In this document: one piece after another, positions 1 to 10,344 of the stretch | Numbering within the stretch: the stretch's first letter is position 1 | Layout: each line of letters begins with the position of its first letter | Source of the DNA: Spongilla lacustris | Lineage: Eukaryota > Porifera > Demospongiae > Spongillida > Spongillidae | DNA length: 64,000 bases | Direction: 5' to 3' | NCBI GenBank assembly: GCA_949361645.1 | Contig: OX442431.1 | Location: forward strand, 3,717,550 to 3,781,549 | Position numbers and translations under genes: made by a program | The notes under the pieces: model-generated | Seen by the model: only the letters and a program-made list of their open reading frames with translations | What the model was told of the DNA's origin: nothing | The model's database searches: none

Positions 1-110
1 TAAATATAGGACTGTTTTTGTTTTTCCTTATTATTCAACCCTTTTTTACGCCAACATTGCCTTCAAATCCTATATACCACCAACTTTCTCATAGAGAATG
101 TTTCTATTTA
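1..110. repeat. One arm of a palindromic MITE, cut by the window edge
   Basis: The stretch with CCTTCAAATCCTATATACCA followed by ACTTTCTC and an AGAATG box closely matches the right arm of the foldback at 41590-41842. Only one arm lies in the window. No coding potential. Confidence 0.6.
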
Positions 111-125
111 CTTGTCATAACTGGA

Positions 126-540
126 TGCTTTCAACAGTCATGATACACCGAATCACTTAGCAACAGACATTTATTAATCTTATATACCACATAGTGGAAA
201 GAGAGTATGTTGCGTTTTCAGTTGTAAAAATGCAACAAAGACCATTAAACAATAGCCTGGTGTGCACGTTGCAATTATACCATAGTGATCAACTATGCTA
301 CTATCTGTACATGGTAAATGTATTTAGTAATCAGTTTTCTACATTGTATATGCATGGGTGCGTCCCCGGGGGGGGCATGGCAATATGACCAGGGTTAGCC
401 ATGTAGACCAATTTAAAGACACAGGATCAAATGAGCATGTCAATAAATGTTAGCATTTCATTACTACCCAACTGATCCATCCTTTTGTCACTAATGAATA
501 TTTCTATATCCCTGTATATCTATATCGAGTGTGATCAAAT
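126..540. other. No recognisable feature
   Basis: AT-rich sequence with only short chance ORFs; I see no gene, repeat end or RNA here. Confidence 0.5.
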
Positions 541-1240
541 GTGACGTTAGTGATTGCAGCTACAATACCAAGTGCACCATCCACTAGCCCTTGAGCAGTG
601 TCTAGATTGCGTCTTAGCATGACTCTTATACCAACAGCTAGTTTCAAATTTGCCCCCAAACCTGCAGTCATGTTGCAATCCTTTGTTTAACTTCTCCAGT
701 TCAGAGGATGCCCTCTTAGTCCATTTAACTGCAGATGCAGTTTCATCATACTCATCAATACAGGGTATGCGTACAACCGCTGAATCCACTTGAGAGAGCA
801 TGTCTGTGTTAAACTGGTCACATGACTTTCTTGTTGCAAACAGGCACACAGGAGAAAATCCCTGACCTAAAACTTTTCAGCAGCTGTGCATTTTATAACA
901 CATTTTTGCAACTGAGCAATGGTGTTATCAGAAAGGGAATTAACCCTCACCTCGTTTAACAATTGATCAAATTCAGAGTTGCATTTTTGTCGCTCATTAA
1001 ATGGTCAGTTCATCGTACACTACAGTTTCCTTTCAGATGTTAATTCAATGATGTCGTGCAACCTAGCCTTGCTGCAATTACTTTATTCTGAAACATTGAA
1101 TCATTAGCGGAGGAATTAAGTTGTAGTATATTCCCAACAAGCAGGACATTCATATAATATTGATCCAAACCATTGGTCACCCCCAAACAATTCATCAAGT
1201 CTGAGGTGCATATTAATGTAACTGTAATTACAATGATCAT
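541..1240 (-). pseudogene. Helitron-type PIF1-like helicase remnant
   Basis: Read on the minus strand, 1040-1240 encodes a degraded helicase block (NVLLVGNILQLN, where family members carry a VGD-QLPP motif). About 550-849 encodes FATRKSCDQFNTDMLSQVD, and after a frame change KLAVGIRVMLRRN followed by TAQGLVDGALGIV. This last block is the typical C-terminal motif of PIF1-family helicases carried by Helitrons. The order (QLPP-like block before RVMLRRN block) is correct for the family. The blocks lie in different frames with intervening stops, and the Rep nuclease and Walker A regions are not visible. A dead fragment of a rolling-circle transposon is the best reading; a host PIF1 pseudogene is less likely. 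Confidence 0.7.
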
Positions 1241-1467
1241 TCATCATATCATTTAGTATGGTCGAACTATTATTAAAATTTTGGAATTGATCAATCCATG
1301 ATAAACAGGATCACAGATGCAGTGGAAGAGGTAACCATGGAGCAGCCAAGATGAAGACGGAGGGAAACGCCTACCTCGATGCCCACAGCTACATCTACCT
1401 TGAGATAACATTTGGTTGAAGTTGCATTTCCTCGAACAACCATCAATTTCCCACACACCTTGCAGTG

Positions 1468-1520
1468 CAGGGGCGGACGCAGGATTTTGGCGAGGGGGGG
1501 GGGGGGGGGGGGGGGGGGTT
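1468..1520 (+). mobile_element. hAT-type terminal sequence with G-run
   Basis: Begins CAGGGGCGGACGCAGGATTT and runs into about 25 G. It has the same layout as the ends of the complete copies at 5241-5987 and 8757-10042. No matching second end was found, so this is a solo or truncated copy. Confidence 0.5.
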
Positions 1521-1708
1521 CGACATGAATAATAAAGGAGGGGAGGGGCATTGGCGTAACATATTGGCGCGCGAAAATATTTTTTGTACACATTCCAATT
1601 TATCCACGGATTGTGCATGTATAGGGGGATTAGAAACGGAGGCAATCATAACCAATAACCAGTGCCGGATTAAGGGTCACTGGGGCCCCTGGACTAGTTA
1701 TTTTGAAA

Positions 1709-1741
<33 letters not shown>

Positions 1742-1742
1742 A

Positions 1743-1892
1743 GTCTCGGACCCAAATGTACGTAACGATGATTATCGCTTACAGTATAACCAAGGACACT
1801 TAATTATTACAGGTAGGACACTTAATTAAGTGTCCTTGGTCATACTGTAAGCGATAATCATCGTTACGTACATTTGGGTCTGGGTACGAGAC
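1743..1892. repeat. Short foldback element
   Basis: The left arm around 1743-1806 (gacccaaatgtacgtaacga...) is repeated inverted at about 1826-1892, with a short centre. The arms differ by a few bases. It starts directly at the end of the C-run at 1711-1740. Confidence 0.75.
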
Positions 1893-2027
1893 TTCGTTGC
1901 GCATGGAATTAAATATACTAAATGAAGTGATTAGTACTAATGTATAAGAAGTACAAGTTGTGCAAAAAGGATTTACAATTTTACAACTTTTCGACACTTT
2001 GCAGCCACAAATTTTTCAATAATGTCT

Positions 2028-3288
2028 TCAAACTTCTATCTGCTGTAGCACTTCAGACTCAATTGCCATGAGTGATAGCCAGTTAAGTCTGTCTTGATGC
2101 ATGCATGTTCTTTTCTCATTTTTGATAAGCTTTAGCTTGGAGAACGATCTCTCTCCTGATGCATCCATCAAACTCAAGTAAATTTGATAAGCAATTTCAA
2201 CGTTTGGAAAGGTTGATTGGAGACAATGGTTAAAAATAATACTGTACAAATTAATAGCTGTACATGTGAATGTACATGTTGGCATTTCCTTGTCTGAATT
2301 CAAACGTTCGATAAAACAGGAAAAGTGTTTGAACTCTTGTGGAAAGCTGAGCTCCAAGTCATTAGGATAGCATTTGCTGTAAGTTTTGAGCTGCTTTTTC
2401 TATTTCGTCTGCTCCCATGCTTCGAAATTCTGTAATAAATCCGAAGCGCTTGTGCACCACATCATATGCTTGTGTGCGTAACGTCAAGGCCTGTGACAGT
2501 TTAACCAATATTGGAAGGAATACTTCGATGCGAAACTTATCATGCTGATGAAGCACCAATCCGTTAGATTCATCACCGAATTGCGTTTTTGGTTTCCTTA
2601 TTCTTTTTTCGGCATCCTTATATTTAGCACTTGGATCCTTTTGTTTCGCATGCATCTCAATAGCCCTCTAAGTTCTGACACGAAGTCCTGGAGTGACTGT
2701 AGCAGTTTGACAGCTGTTCCTAGCTCAATTTCAGCACTTTGAAGAGCCATGCTAACTCTGCCGAACCTTTCCAAAATGATGTTCCAAAACACAGCCATGA
2801 AAACAGTGTCCAGGTAAGATAACGAAATATGAAGGCCGTTAGCTTCTTGTTGGGTGTCTGCTCGCTGTTCAGGATCTTGCACAATATGTAGAAGAGCAGC
2901 TCGAATATTATTGTATCCTTCTGACAGTGCTTTAGTAGCTTCAGCACGAGCTGACCATCGCGTATCGGACAAACACTTGAGCACTCTTTTTCCCCCTTCA
3001 AGATATTGTACGAGTATCCCCCATCTGCTTGTACTAGCACTAAAAAAGGTGAACAGTTTCTGAACCAAGCTGAAGAAATTTGTTGCTTCCACACAAGATT
3101 CACTGAACAGCGCAAACACCTATTAAATTTAGTGAATGTGCAGCACAAGGCACGTACAATGCCAACGGGTTTATATCACATAGTTTAGCTTGCATACCAT
3201 TATATTTCCCAGACATGTTTGCTGAATTATCGTAGGTCTGTCCGCGCATGTACATAATATCTATACTATGTTTTTCAAGAATCTGCAC
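2028..3288 (-). pseudogene. hAT transposase, ZMYM1-like group, frameshifted
   Basis: Four consecutive minus-strand fragments read in family order. 3100-3288 carries GQTYDNSANMSGKYNGMQAK followed by YVPCAAHSLNLIGV, the segment around a catalytic Asp and the C/H motif of hAT RNase H-like domains. 2598-3119 carries CLSDTRWSARAEA. 2362-2655 is the late RNase H/insertion region. 2028-2357 carries ASGERSFSKLKLIKN and RLNWLSLMAIE, the hAT C-terminal dimerisation region. Each junction needs a frame change and the N-terminus (BED/TTF zinc finger) is missing, so it cannot make a full transposase. It belongs with the terminal sequence at 1660. It resembles domesticated ZMYM1-type proteins, but the frameshifts speak against function. 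Confidence 0.85.
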
Positions 3289-3300
3289 TTTTCATGATCA

Positions 3301-4060
3301 ATCAATCTACTGGATGCATGCTTCCAATCACTGAATCCGGTACCTGAAAACTGTGTTGTAATGTGCTTGTCACCAAACAGAACACATATAAAGCAGAAAA
3401 TACTTCCTGTGGAAGGGGAGTAAACAATCCATTCTCGAGCAATTTCTTCACCAGAAAGATGCTTTCGAAAGAGGAGATTTTTAGAGAATTTTCTGCGTTT
3501 ATAAATACTTCTTTTTACGGTACCTCGAAAATAATGGTAGTCTTTATTTAGAGTTAAACTTTGTTAATCTATAAGGTACTCAAAGGTAAGAAATGTTCTT
3601 AAAAAGTTGCAAAACCATGTTATACGGGCAGTGCTTAACCACCTAATAACGTTTGACGTGAGTTGGCTTCATGAATAGCACTTGCCATATTTAAACACAT
3701 AGGCTGTTGGATGACACTTTGGGCATCAACCAAAGTTCATGAAATTTGAAATCCATATAGATTAAGACCTGAGGAGTATCTACATCTGATAGGTTTCCTG
3801 GTACCTCTAAAGACAAAAAAGTTCTACCAAACCTAAAGGGTACAAATTTTTCTACGCGCCAGAAATTTTGAACAAAACGTTTCAAATAATCCAGAGCTGT
3901 GTCATAGCATAGACAAATTCAGAAACAGTCCACAACAGCGATCAAACGAACACAAACCAGCTTTCACTCGAATTTAATGCACCTGAACAATTTGCAACCC
4001 GCGTCACAATTTTGGATCACCAATTTTTCGGTACTCGTACGTGAAATATGCCGGTACCTA
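3301..4060. other. No recognisable gene
   Basis: Probably the missing 5' region of the hAT remnant plus unique sequence. I could not find a protein motif or a hAT end here. Confidence 0.4.
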
Positions 4061-4337
4061 CCTTTTCCATTGTGGCGTATAAATAAATAAACGTCATCGT
4101 ATAAACAGAAAACGTCATAAAACAGGGGCGTATAAACATATAAACGTCACGTGCGCGCCTAAACCCTAGCCTCGTGCCCAGACCCATGGCATCGCAGTTG
4201 CGTAATTCATCTGCAACTGCGAGTCTGGGCACAAGACTAGGTTTTAGGCGCGCACGTGACGTTTATATGCCCCTGTTTTATGACGTTTTCTGTTTATACG
4301 ATGACGTTATTTGTTTATACGCCCACAATGGAAAAGG
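4061..4337. repeat. 277-bp foldback (palindromic MITE)
   Basis: ccttttccattgtgg at 4061 pairs with ccacaatggaaaagg ending at 4337. The match continues inward through tttatacgatgacg, ggcgcgcac and tctgggcac to a centre near 4199, with small indels. Directly downstream, gggtctatagaccc forms another palindrome. A partial relative (cccacattggtaaagggtctatag) lies near 5094-5120. Confidence 0.8.
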
Positions 4338-4344
4338 GTCTATA

Positions 4345-5240
4345 GACCCTTTTCCACTATTTTAATTATCACGCGCACGTTCACGTGAGCATGATATTAG
4401 AAAGCTGTATTTTTTTTCTTCTAGAGCCATCCAAGGTGAATTCTAAGGTCTGAAACGTTTGTATAAGTTTGGTACACGTTGCTTTCATCGGCTTGATCGA
4501 GGTGATGGTTTGTGCTCTAAGCGTACTGTTACTATTGGTAAAACAATCTTGTAATCCCTTTTGCGATCCATGGTAAGGTTAAGAAGAGTGAAAAAAACAT
4601 GATTCCAACCTTTTTACTGTGCCCTGGGTGTAGGAAAATACACATTTGGCTTCATCCTTTTGTATATAATCTATGAACTAACCAAGAGTATGCAATTAAT
4701 GGCTTCGGCTGTAATCATATCCCTCTGGTCCAGCTACAGAAAAAAAAGTACTAGAACCATACAATTCAAGCAGCATACACACAGGTGTTGGGCGGGTGTA
4801 TGTAGATATAACACATGTTCATAGGGTGTTGTGCTGCTGGGATTCTTGAGTCTAACCGCTTACATTGATTACGCAGCCCAAGCCATGCCCTGAGATTCCA
4901 ATTAGGCCGCCGCTTGAAGCGTCCACGCTCTATGAGTTTGAACTCGTCTTTTGATGACATAAGCCAGCAAAAGGCAATACTATACCTCACTGAGTCTTCT
5001 GTCTTTATCAACAAGTTGTGTGGATTGCTATTGAGAGGTCCGGGTACGAGAAAATGGTCCTCGCACGAGGAATCATGTGACATTCGATCCTACGCCCACA
5101 TTGGTAAAGGGTCTATAGGGACCTGGTGCAGGTCGCTTTGCTGCCATTACGCATGTAAAGCACGACCACACACTCCGAAAGTAGTATGATGGGTCAGGGA
5201 TGACCGATCTGACAATACAACTTATAACTAGGCTATATCA
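4345..5240. other. Unassigned sequence with a partial foldback copy
   Basis: No gene recognised. A minus-strand open frame at 4766-5083 (105 aa) has no motif that I know. About 5090-5130 is a fragment related to the foldback end at 4320-4340. Confidence 0.4.
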
Positions 5241-5987
5241 CAGGGGCGGATCCAGGAATTGGGAGCGGGGGGGGGGGGGGGGGCAAAGGTGAGGGTGTGG
5301 CAGGGGGTGGGGCAAATCAGGAGGCGTAGCCACCCCGGAGAGGGTGCGGGGGGGGGGGGGCTGTAAGCTCCCCCAGCGGGGCCTGGGGTATAGCCCCAGA
5401 AGCCAACGCTTTTTGCGTTGTAAACCCCCCAAAAGTACGTAAAAACTGCACCAAAAACGTTGTAACTCATCTACGTAGATAAACTCTATTATCTTTGCGT
5501 GAAGTGACACCAAAGTTGGCTGGTGGTGTTATCAGCATTGTGTACAAACGATCTATAATACCGGTATCATGCATCCAATGGCAAACCTACTTTGCTTGGT
5601 CGCTTTCGACTCCGAGGCCCTATCTGGTCAGTCCAGAGTTACTTCAACGTCAGAAGAACCGGTGAACTATAATATTAATTTTGACTGTACGGATTTGCTA
5701 TATAGCCCTACCCGCTAATATTGAACAAAATTTGTATAGGCGCCTTGCAATTCACTCAAACACAATTCCAGCTGTCGCGGAAGTTTTAATTTAGAGCACG
5801 TGTATGCCTGCCCGACCGCACCGGCTGGCACTGCAGCCTGTGCCTGCACGTACATTTAGTCGTTTTCGCACATACTATTAATTGTGTAAGGCACCGCCCC
5901 TTGGCTATGAAATTTAATTTCTATTTGGCGGGGGGGGGGGCAGAACCCAGTTGCCCCCCCCCCCCCCCCCCCCTGGATCCGCCACTG
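5241..5987. mobile_element. Short non-autonomous hAT element, 5-bp TSD TATCA
   Basis: Starts CAGGGGCGGATCCAG and ends CTGGATCCGCCACTG, a clear terminal inverted repeat. It is flanked on both sides by TATCA (5236-5240 and 5988-5992). Both ends run into G/C homopolymers. The interior has the hairpin-forming cctggggtatagccccag block near 5382 that recurs in the other copies, and no transposase. It is shorter than the copy at 8757-10042 but has the same termini and TSD length. Confidence 0.8.
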
Positions 5988-5992
5988 TATCA

Positions 5993-6160
5993 ACCAAGTA
6001 GTACGGTGGATCAGACTGACGACGCGGTACGGAGCACGCGTACGATATATAAACCAATATGCAAGTAGTACGATGGATAAGAATGACGGCAACACGGTAC
6101 GGAACACAATGTAGACAAGTAGATCAGAATGACGGCAACACGGTCCTGGAGCACAATAAA
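5993..6160. repeat. Imperfect tandem repeat, about three units
   Basis: A unit of roughly 55-60 bp (aagtagtacg-tgga-a-aatgacgg-acgcggtacgga-cac) occurs about three times with substitutions and length changes. Confidence 0.5.
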
Positions 6161-6244
6161 TATTGAATGAACAAGGCGAAGAACCTTTATCACCGCATGT
6201 GATTCATTGGGTAATTAAAATAACAATTATTTCATCATCATTAT

Positions 6245-6288
6245 TGAGGGGGGTGGGGGGGTGGACCCCCTCGCTGGATCCGCCCTTG
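6245..6288 (-). mobile_element. hAT-type right terminal sequence
   Basis: The plus strand ends ...cgctggatccgcccttg after a G/C-rich stretch. Its complement CAAGGGCGGATCCAGCGAGG matches the family end. No partner end was identified. Confidence 0.5.
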
Positions 6289-6424
6289 AAATATATTAAA
6301 CAGAACAATTTGATTTTAAAACTGTCAAATATACATGACATACGCCAAATACGAGTAATAAATGTTTATGTGACAGAATATGTAATAAACACAACACTTA
6401 AATCACACTACAGTTAATTAAACT

Positions 6425-6718
6425 TTAAGATGGGAGCCACCTGGAGAGGATCGCTGTTGCATTCGCTCTCACCAAATGCAGGTTGAGCCTACTGTACAGC
6501 TCAGACAGCACAGCTGATTTTGTTTTGCCCGATGTTATGGCAAGACGGGAGGCAAGCATTTTAAATGAATCTATGGCTTCTTTTCCCCAAGCACCATACG
6601 ACTCTGCAACCAGAGGTATACAACACCACCCCAAGGCATTGCATTTGGGGTCATTTTCCATGTGTTTGCGCTCTTCAGTGGACAACGCAGCTGCCCCAGC
6701 TGACAATCCCGCTACTGA
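6425..6718 (-). pseudogene. C-terminal fragment of a retroelement-like ORF
   Basis: The frame reads AGAAALSTEERKHMENDPKC, then LGWCCIPLVAESYGAWGKEA, then LASRLA and YSRLNLHLVRANATAILSR. I recognise this combination (ERKH-NDPKC, LGW-CIPL-VESYG-WG-EA, RLNL-LVR-A-AI) as the C-terminus of repetitive ORFs, probably retrotransposon-encoded, in marine invertebrates. The exact superfamily is uncertain. The rest of that ORF is absent. It lies downstream of the geminin-like gene on the same strand; I considered that it might be spliced to it and rejected this because the frame does not fit. Confidence 0.5.
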
Positions 6719-6787
6719 TAAAACGTTAGGATTTTACATATGTGGGTAAAAACAAAATGAAGTTAGGTACAGAAACAAGAAGGCACA

Positions 6788-9700
6788 TCACTTTTGTACA
6801 GAATACAATAACTGGTAATAAATTAGTTCACTTTCTAGTTCTAGCACTCTAGATTTTTGCAACTTGTTCTCTTTGTGCAGCTGCAATGATAAATTAATCA
6901 ATATAACAATACAAACAAGGTTATTATACTTTCCTATTTAGTTTAAAAACTAAACAATACAGCAATCAAAGAAGGTTTTTCTATTACCTTTTCATATTCA
7001 GCTAGGGTGGCCTCCAGGGCCACCCGCCGCTGCTCTGCCACTATCTTGTGGTACTCTGGAGGTGGTGGATCTACAACAGAAGTAATCACAATGTACATGC
7101 CAGAAAGAGAGCTGAAGTTTCATTTTCAATGTTCTGCATGTCTTTATGGTACAACTGCACACAATTACAATTGAGCATGGGGGGGGGGGGGGGGGGGGGG
7201 GGGGCGCAAAAAAGTTTTTGTAAACACCCATCCTCAGATTTCATAAAAGGTACCCACCACCCTATGCACTCACACGTAACCACAAATTTGCACAAAGAAA
7301 CCACGCAGCAATGAATATATAATAACCTCTACTGCAGAGAGTCTATGGAAACATGCATTCACTGACAGAGGAAAAATGCAATAATGCACATTTTTGATAA
7401 TATCTCATGAATGGTATATAATGGTATCATGCCAATTACATTTTTAGATTCAGCATCTACTTCTGAACAGAGTACATTCACTTTAATTCAAGTTTGACTT
7501 GTAAACAATACAATGCACCATAGTAAATAACTGCTGGTCAGGTTGGATGTTCAAGGCTATAACTCCTCCATTCTTTGCAGTTAACCTACCAAATTTTTTT
7601 TGTGTGTACCCAATAGAGGTGAATACCTATACTGTTGTATTAAGTCCCACTCACTGAGGAAAGTATCGCTTTTCTGAGGGAGGCGGGGTCTTCGTATGAA
7701 TTCGGACAAATTAGTTTGACTTAAGAGTTAAAATTAACATGAGAGGTCCCTGGGGTATCCACATAATTTATTATAATTTTCTGGTAGCTTGCTATCGGCA
7801 TCAAACAATCCGTGAAAAGTTAAAAAGCTTGAAAGCCATTTTTCACCCATTTTTAGGATTTCTCCGTATATCGTAGTAAACATGTAGCAAATAATCATGC
7901 ATTTGTACTCATTCTATCAAATATTCTACATGTAGAAATGCTTTTAAGTTACGTACAGTGCTTACAAATGCAAATATCATGATTATTTGCTACACGTTTA
8001 CTACAATATACGGAGAAATCCTAAAAACGGGTGAAAAATGGCTTTCAATGTTAAGCTTTTTAACTTTTCACGGATTGTTTAATGCCGATAGCAAGCTGCC
8101 AGAAAATTATAATAAATTATGTGGATACCCCAGGGACCTCTCATTTCGAAAATGTTAATTTTAACTCTTAAGTCAAACTGATTTGTCCAAATTCTTACGA
8201 AGACCCCGCCTCCCTCAGAAAAGTGATACTTTCCTACCAACCTCCTCAGCGAGTGGGACTTAAGAGCTCAATACAACAATATAGGTACTCACCTGTATTG
8301 GGTACATACAAAAAAAATTTGGTAGGTTAACTGCAAAGAATAGAGGAGTTATAGCCTTGAACATCCAACCTGACCAGCAGTTATTTACTATGGTGCACTG
8401 TTTTTTTTACAAGTCAAACTTGAATTAAAGTGAATGTACTCTGTTCAGAACTAGATGCTGAATCTAAAAATGTATTTGGCATGATACCATTATATACCAC
8501 TCATTAGATATTATCAAAAACGTGCATTATTGCATTTTTCCTCTCTGTTGGTGAACACCACTGTAGCCTAGCACAACTGACCATAGCAAGCACCTTGAAA
8601 TTATATAAATATGAAGCTGGATGCATGAACGACATGAAGCATAACATGGATTGTTCAAAAGTGAAAGGAAGCGGAAGAAATACATGAGCAACAAATGGAG
8701 AAGGAACATCTGGCGTATACTCACAACAGAACATCTTAGGCTGGTAATGCTCTACACAGTGGCGGATTTAGGGGGGGGCGTGGAGGGGGCACGCCCCCCC
8801 TAATATACGGATGATAAAAATATATAATAAGACTATTTAGTTAACCTGTAACCCTTAACCTTTAATCTATTTTCATGATGGAAATCCTGAATTAAGGATG
8901 ACTTTACACCGCTCGATCGTACATTGTATCGACATAAATTCGAACGGTATTGACGATTTTTTTTAATGTTTAGCTTCTGTATAGGCTTTCATCTAAACAG
9001 CGCTATCCATTTTAGTCATTCAAATCTTTATTTCTTTTAGAAAAAAAACAAAGTTTAGGCTTAGTTTACTTTTTCGTTTGCAAATAATGCCGCGGTTACC
9101 ATCAAAGTCGGGTATAAGGTTGAGGAAAGAGCAGGAAGCTTACTTTCAAGATAGAAAATGCACAGGAGGTACGATGGTTAGCCTCTGCAAAATAAAAATA
9201 AAAAAGCATTTCTGTCGTTGAGAGCGATGCAGAAATGCCTGGCATTGGTAGAAATGCTGTCACCAGTACTGTTGGCACATAAAAAGAAGGGGTGGATGCT
9301 CGGACAGTGATAATAAATTACACTTTTCTATTATATTGTGTATAAGTTTGATAAAAATACAACTTATACCAAGAGTGTGAAGGTGCTACCACCAATAAGT
9401 AGTGAAAAAGAGTAAAATTGATATTTTCAATGCTCTTTGTAAGCATTACAAACTATAAATTGCTAATCATTTAATTTATGTACGCGGGAGCAACGAACGT
9501 GCTTATGCATCCTTGAAGTTTGGGCTGCTTTCTAGATGATAAAAATTATTCCATGCTATAGAATGTGTGCACCATTGTTGAAAGAAACAGCTTTTATGTT
9601 TTAATGATTTTAATTTTCACTGCAATGGTTGTTATAACTCACCATCCTGAATTCAGGATTTTACCGATCCTGAATTCAGGATCGTTTCACGCAGATTAAA

Positions 9701-10121
9701 GGTTAACCTGAGCTGAAGCGTACTAGAGAGAAAGTGAACGGTTGTGCGTCAGACGAACGTCAAACCCAAAGCTGCTGCAGCACGTGCGCATGCGCAGTTT
9801 GCACAACTCGAAGGCATAAAGGCTGTTTCGGTATGAAATTCCGTATTGTTCTGAAGCTTCATAACGCGGAACTTGCAAAGCTTCTGGGGCTTCGCCCCAG
9901 ACCCCAATGGGGGAGCTTACAGCGCTCCCCCATACCCCCTAGCTGGAGCGGGAGGGGGCGACGCCCCCTCCCGCACCCACCCCCCTTTCCTACCCTCTGC
10001 CCTTAGCGCCCCCCCTAACTCTAAATCCTGCGTCCGCCCCTGCTACACTAGCTAGCAACGAGATCATTGCTGAGCGTTGCTCGGGAGAAGCGTAGTACTC
10101 TTGCACAGGAGCCGCTTTCAT
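6788..10121 (-). CDS. GMNN: Geminin-family coiled-coil gene, three coding exons, exon 1 split by a hAT insertion
   Basis: Geminin binds CDT1 in the nucleus and blocks MCM loading; relatives (multicilin, GEMC1) share the coil. Exon 2 (7070-6988) gives PPPPEYHKIVAEQRRVALEA... and exon 3 (6880-6788) gives LHKENKLQKSRVLELESEL... to a TGA. The joined signature Y-K-VAE-RR-AL---L-E-EKLHKE is the geminin coil. Exon 2 starts in phase 1 and ends in phase 0, with acceptor ttgttgtag, donor gtaata and acceptor cattgcag. A probable exon 1 (10121-10048 plus 8756-8725) starts at an ATG and ends at a strong GTGAGT donor in phase 1, exactly what exon 2 needs. It is open only once the hAT and one TSD copy are ignored. 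The prediction is about 93 aa, far shorter than typical geminin (about 200), with no D-box seen and the coil ending early. Exons 2-3 are strong, exon 1 and the start are inferred, and expression is unknown. A multicilin/GEMC1 relative or a pseudogene remains possible. Confidence 0.72.
7178..7204 (+). repeat. G homopolymer in geminin intron 1
   Basis: About 27 consecutive G on the plus strand (C on the sense strand of the gene), about 110 bp upstream of the exon 2 acceptor. Confidence 0.9.
7358..8558. repeat. 1.2-kb foldback element in geminin intron 1
   Basis: The left arm from about 7369 (aggaaaaatgcaataatgca) is repeated inverted in the right arm ending near 8545. The pairing continues through gttaacctaccaaa, the ggaggcggggtctt block and ttttcacggattg to a loop around 7920-7990. 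Arms are about 550 bp with scattered substitutions and small indels. No protein is encoded. Transcription through the intron would give a long hairpin RNA. No clear TSD found. Confidence 0.85.
8757..10042. mobile_element. Non-autonomous hAT element inserted in geminin-like exon 1, TSD CTACA
   Basis: Begins CAGTGGCGGATTTAGGGGGG and ends with the complement of CAGGGGCGGACGCAGGATTT. CTACA flanks both sides (8752-8756 and 10043-10047). The right subterminal region carries the perfect hairpin tctggggc-ttc-gccccaga (about 9883) and an acgccccctcccgc block, shared with other copies. No transposase frame is present in 1286 bp. The 5-bp duplication agrees with the copy at 5241-5987, so it is a property of this family rather than the usual 8 bp of hAT. 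Confidence 0.85.
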
Positions 10122-10342
10122 TTGCACAATATAGTGTTGTCTTATAATTACATTATCAATTTAATTGCTTTTTAAAGTACTTGCCACACCTTTCACAATC
10201 ATTGCTAACCCAATTAAGAACTCGCACAAGGGGTTAAATATGTGTTTATCGATCGCTGGCATTGTTGGAGATGTATAGCTATAACACTGGTGTCCCAGCG
10301 AGGTCCTATGACTAGGAAATATCTATTTGTTCTACCCTCATG
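10122..10342 (-). promoter_or_regulatory. Upstream region of the geminin-like gene
   Basis: About 220 bp separate the candidate ATG (10121) from the Tc1/mariner-type element at 10345. An in-frame stop lies upstream of the ATG. I see no clear TATA or E2F motif. The region is bounded by two transposon insertions, so any distal promoter has been displaced by at least 3.7 kb. Confidence 0.3.
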
Positions 10343-10344
10343 TA

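Larger units (their letters stand above)
1660..3300 (-). mobile_element. Decayed hAT transposon (3' part)
   Basis: CAGTGCCGGATTAAGG at 1660 is a characteristic hAT terminal sequence, followed by GGGGCCCCTGG and a C-run of about 30. Reading away from it on the minus strand, the hAT transposase remnant ends at about 2028. The 5' end is not identifiable, so the right boundary given is only the limit of recognisable coding sequence. A 150-bp foldback (1743-1892) is inserted between the terminal sequence and the transposase. Confidence 0.6.

Noticed and set aside
2028..3288. A host ZMYM1-like gene rather than a transposon
   Set aside because: Several frameshifts, no introns at the breaks and a hAT terminal sequence at 1660 indicate a dead transposon.
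4766..5083. 105-aa minus-strand frame
   Set aside because: No motif, no splice context and no repeat support; could be chance.
6425..6880. Splicing of geminin-like exon 3 into the retroelement-like frame
   Set aside because: The only plausible donor (gtacaa at about 6801) and acceptor (atcagtag at about 6720) join in a frame that does not read the retroelement peptide and soon stops.
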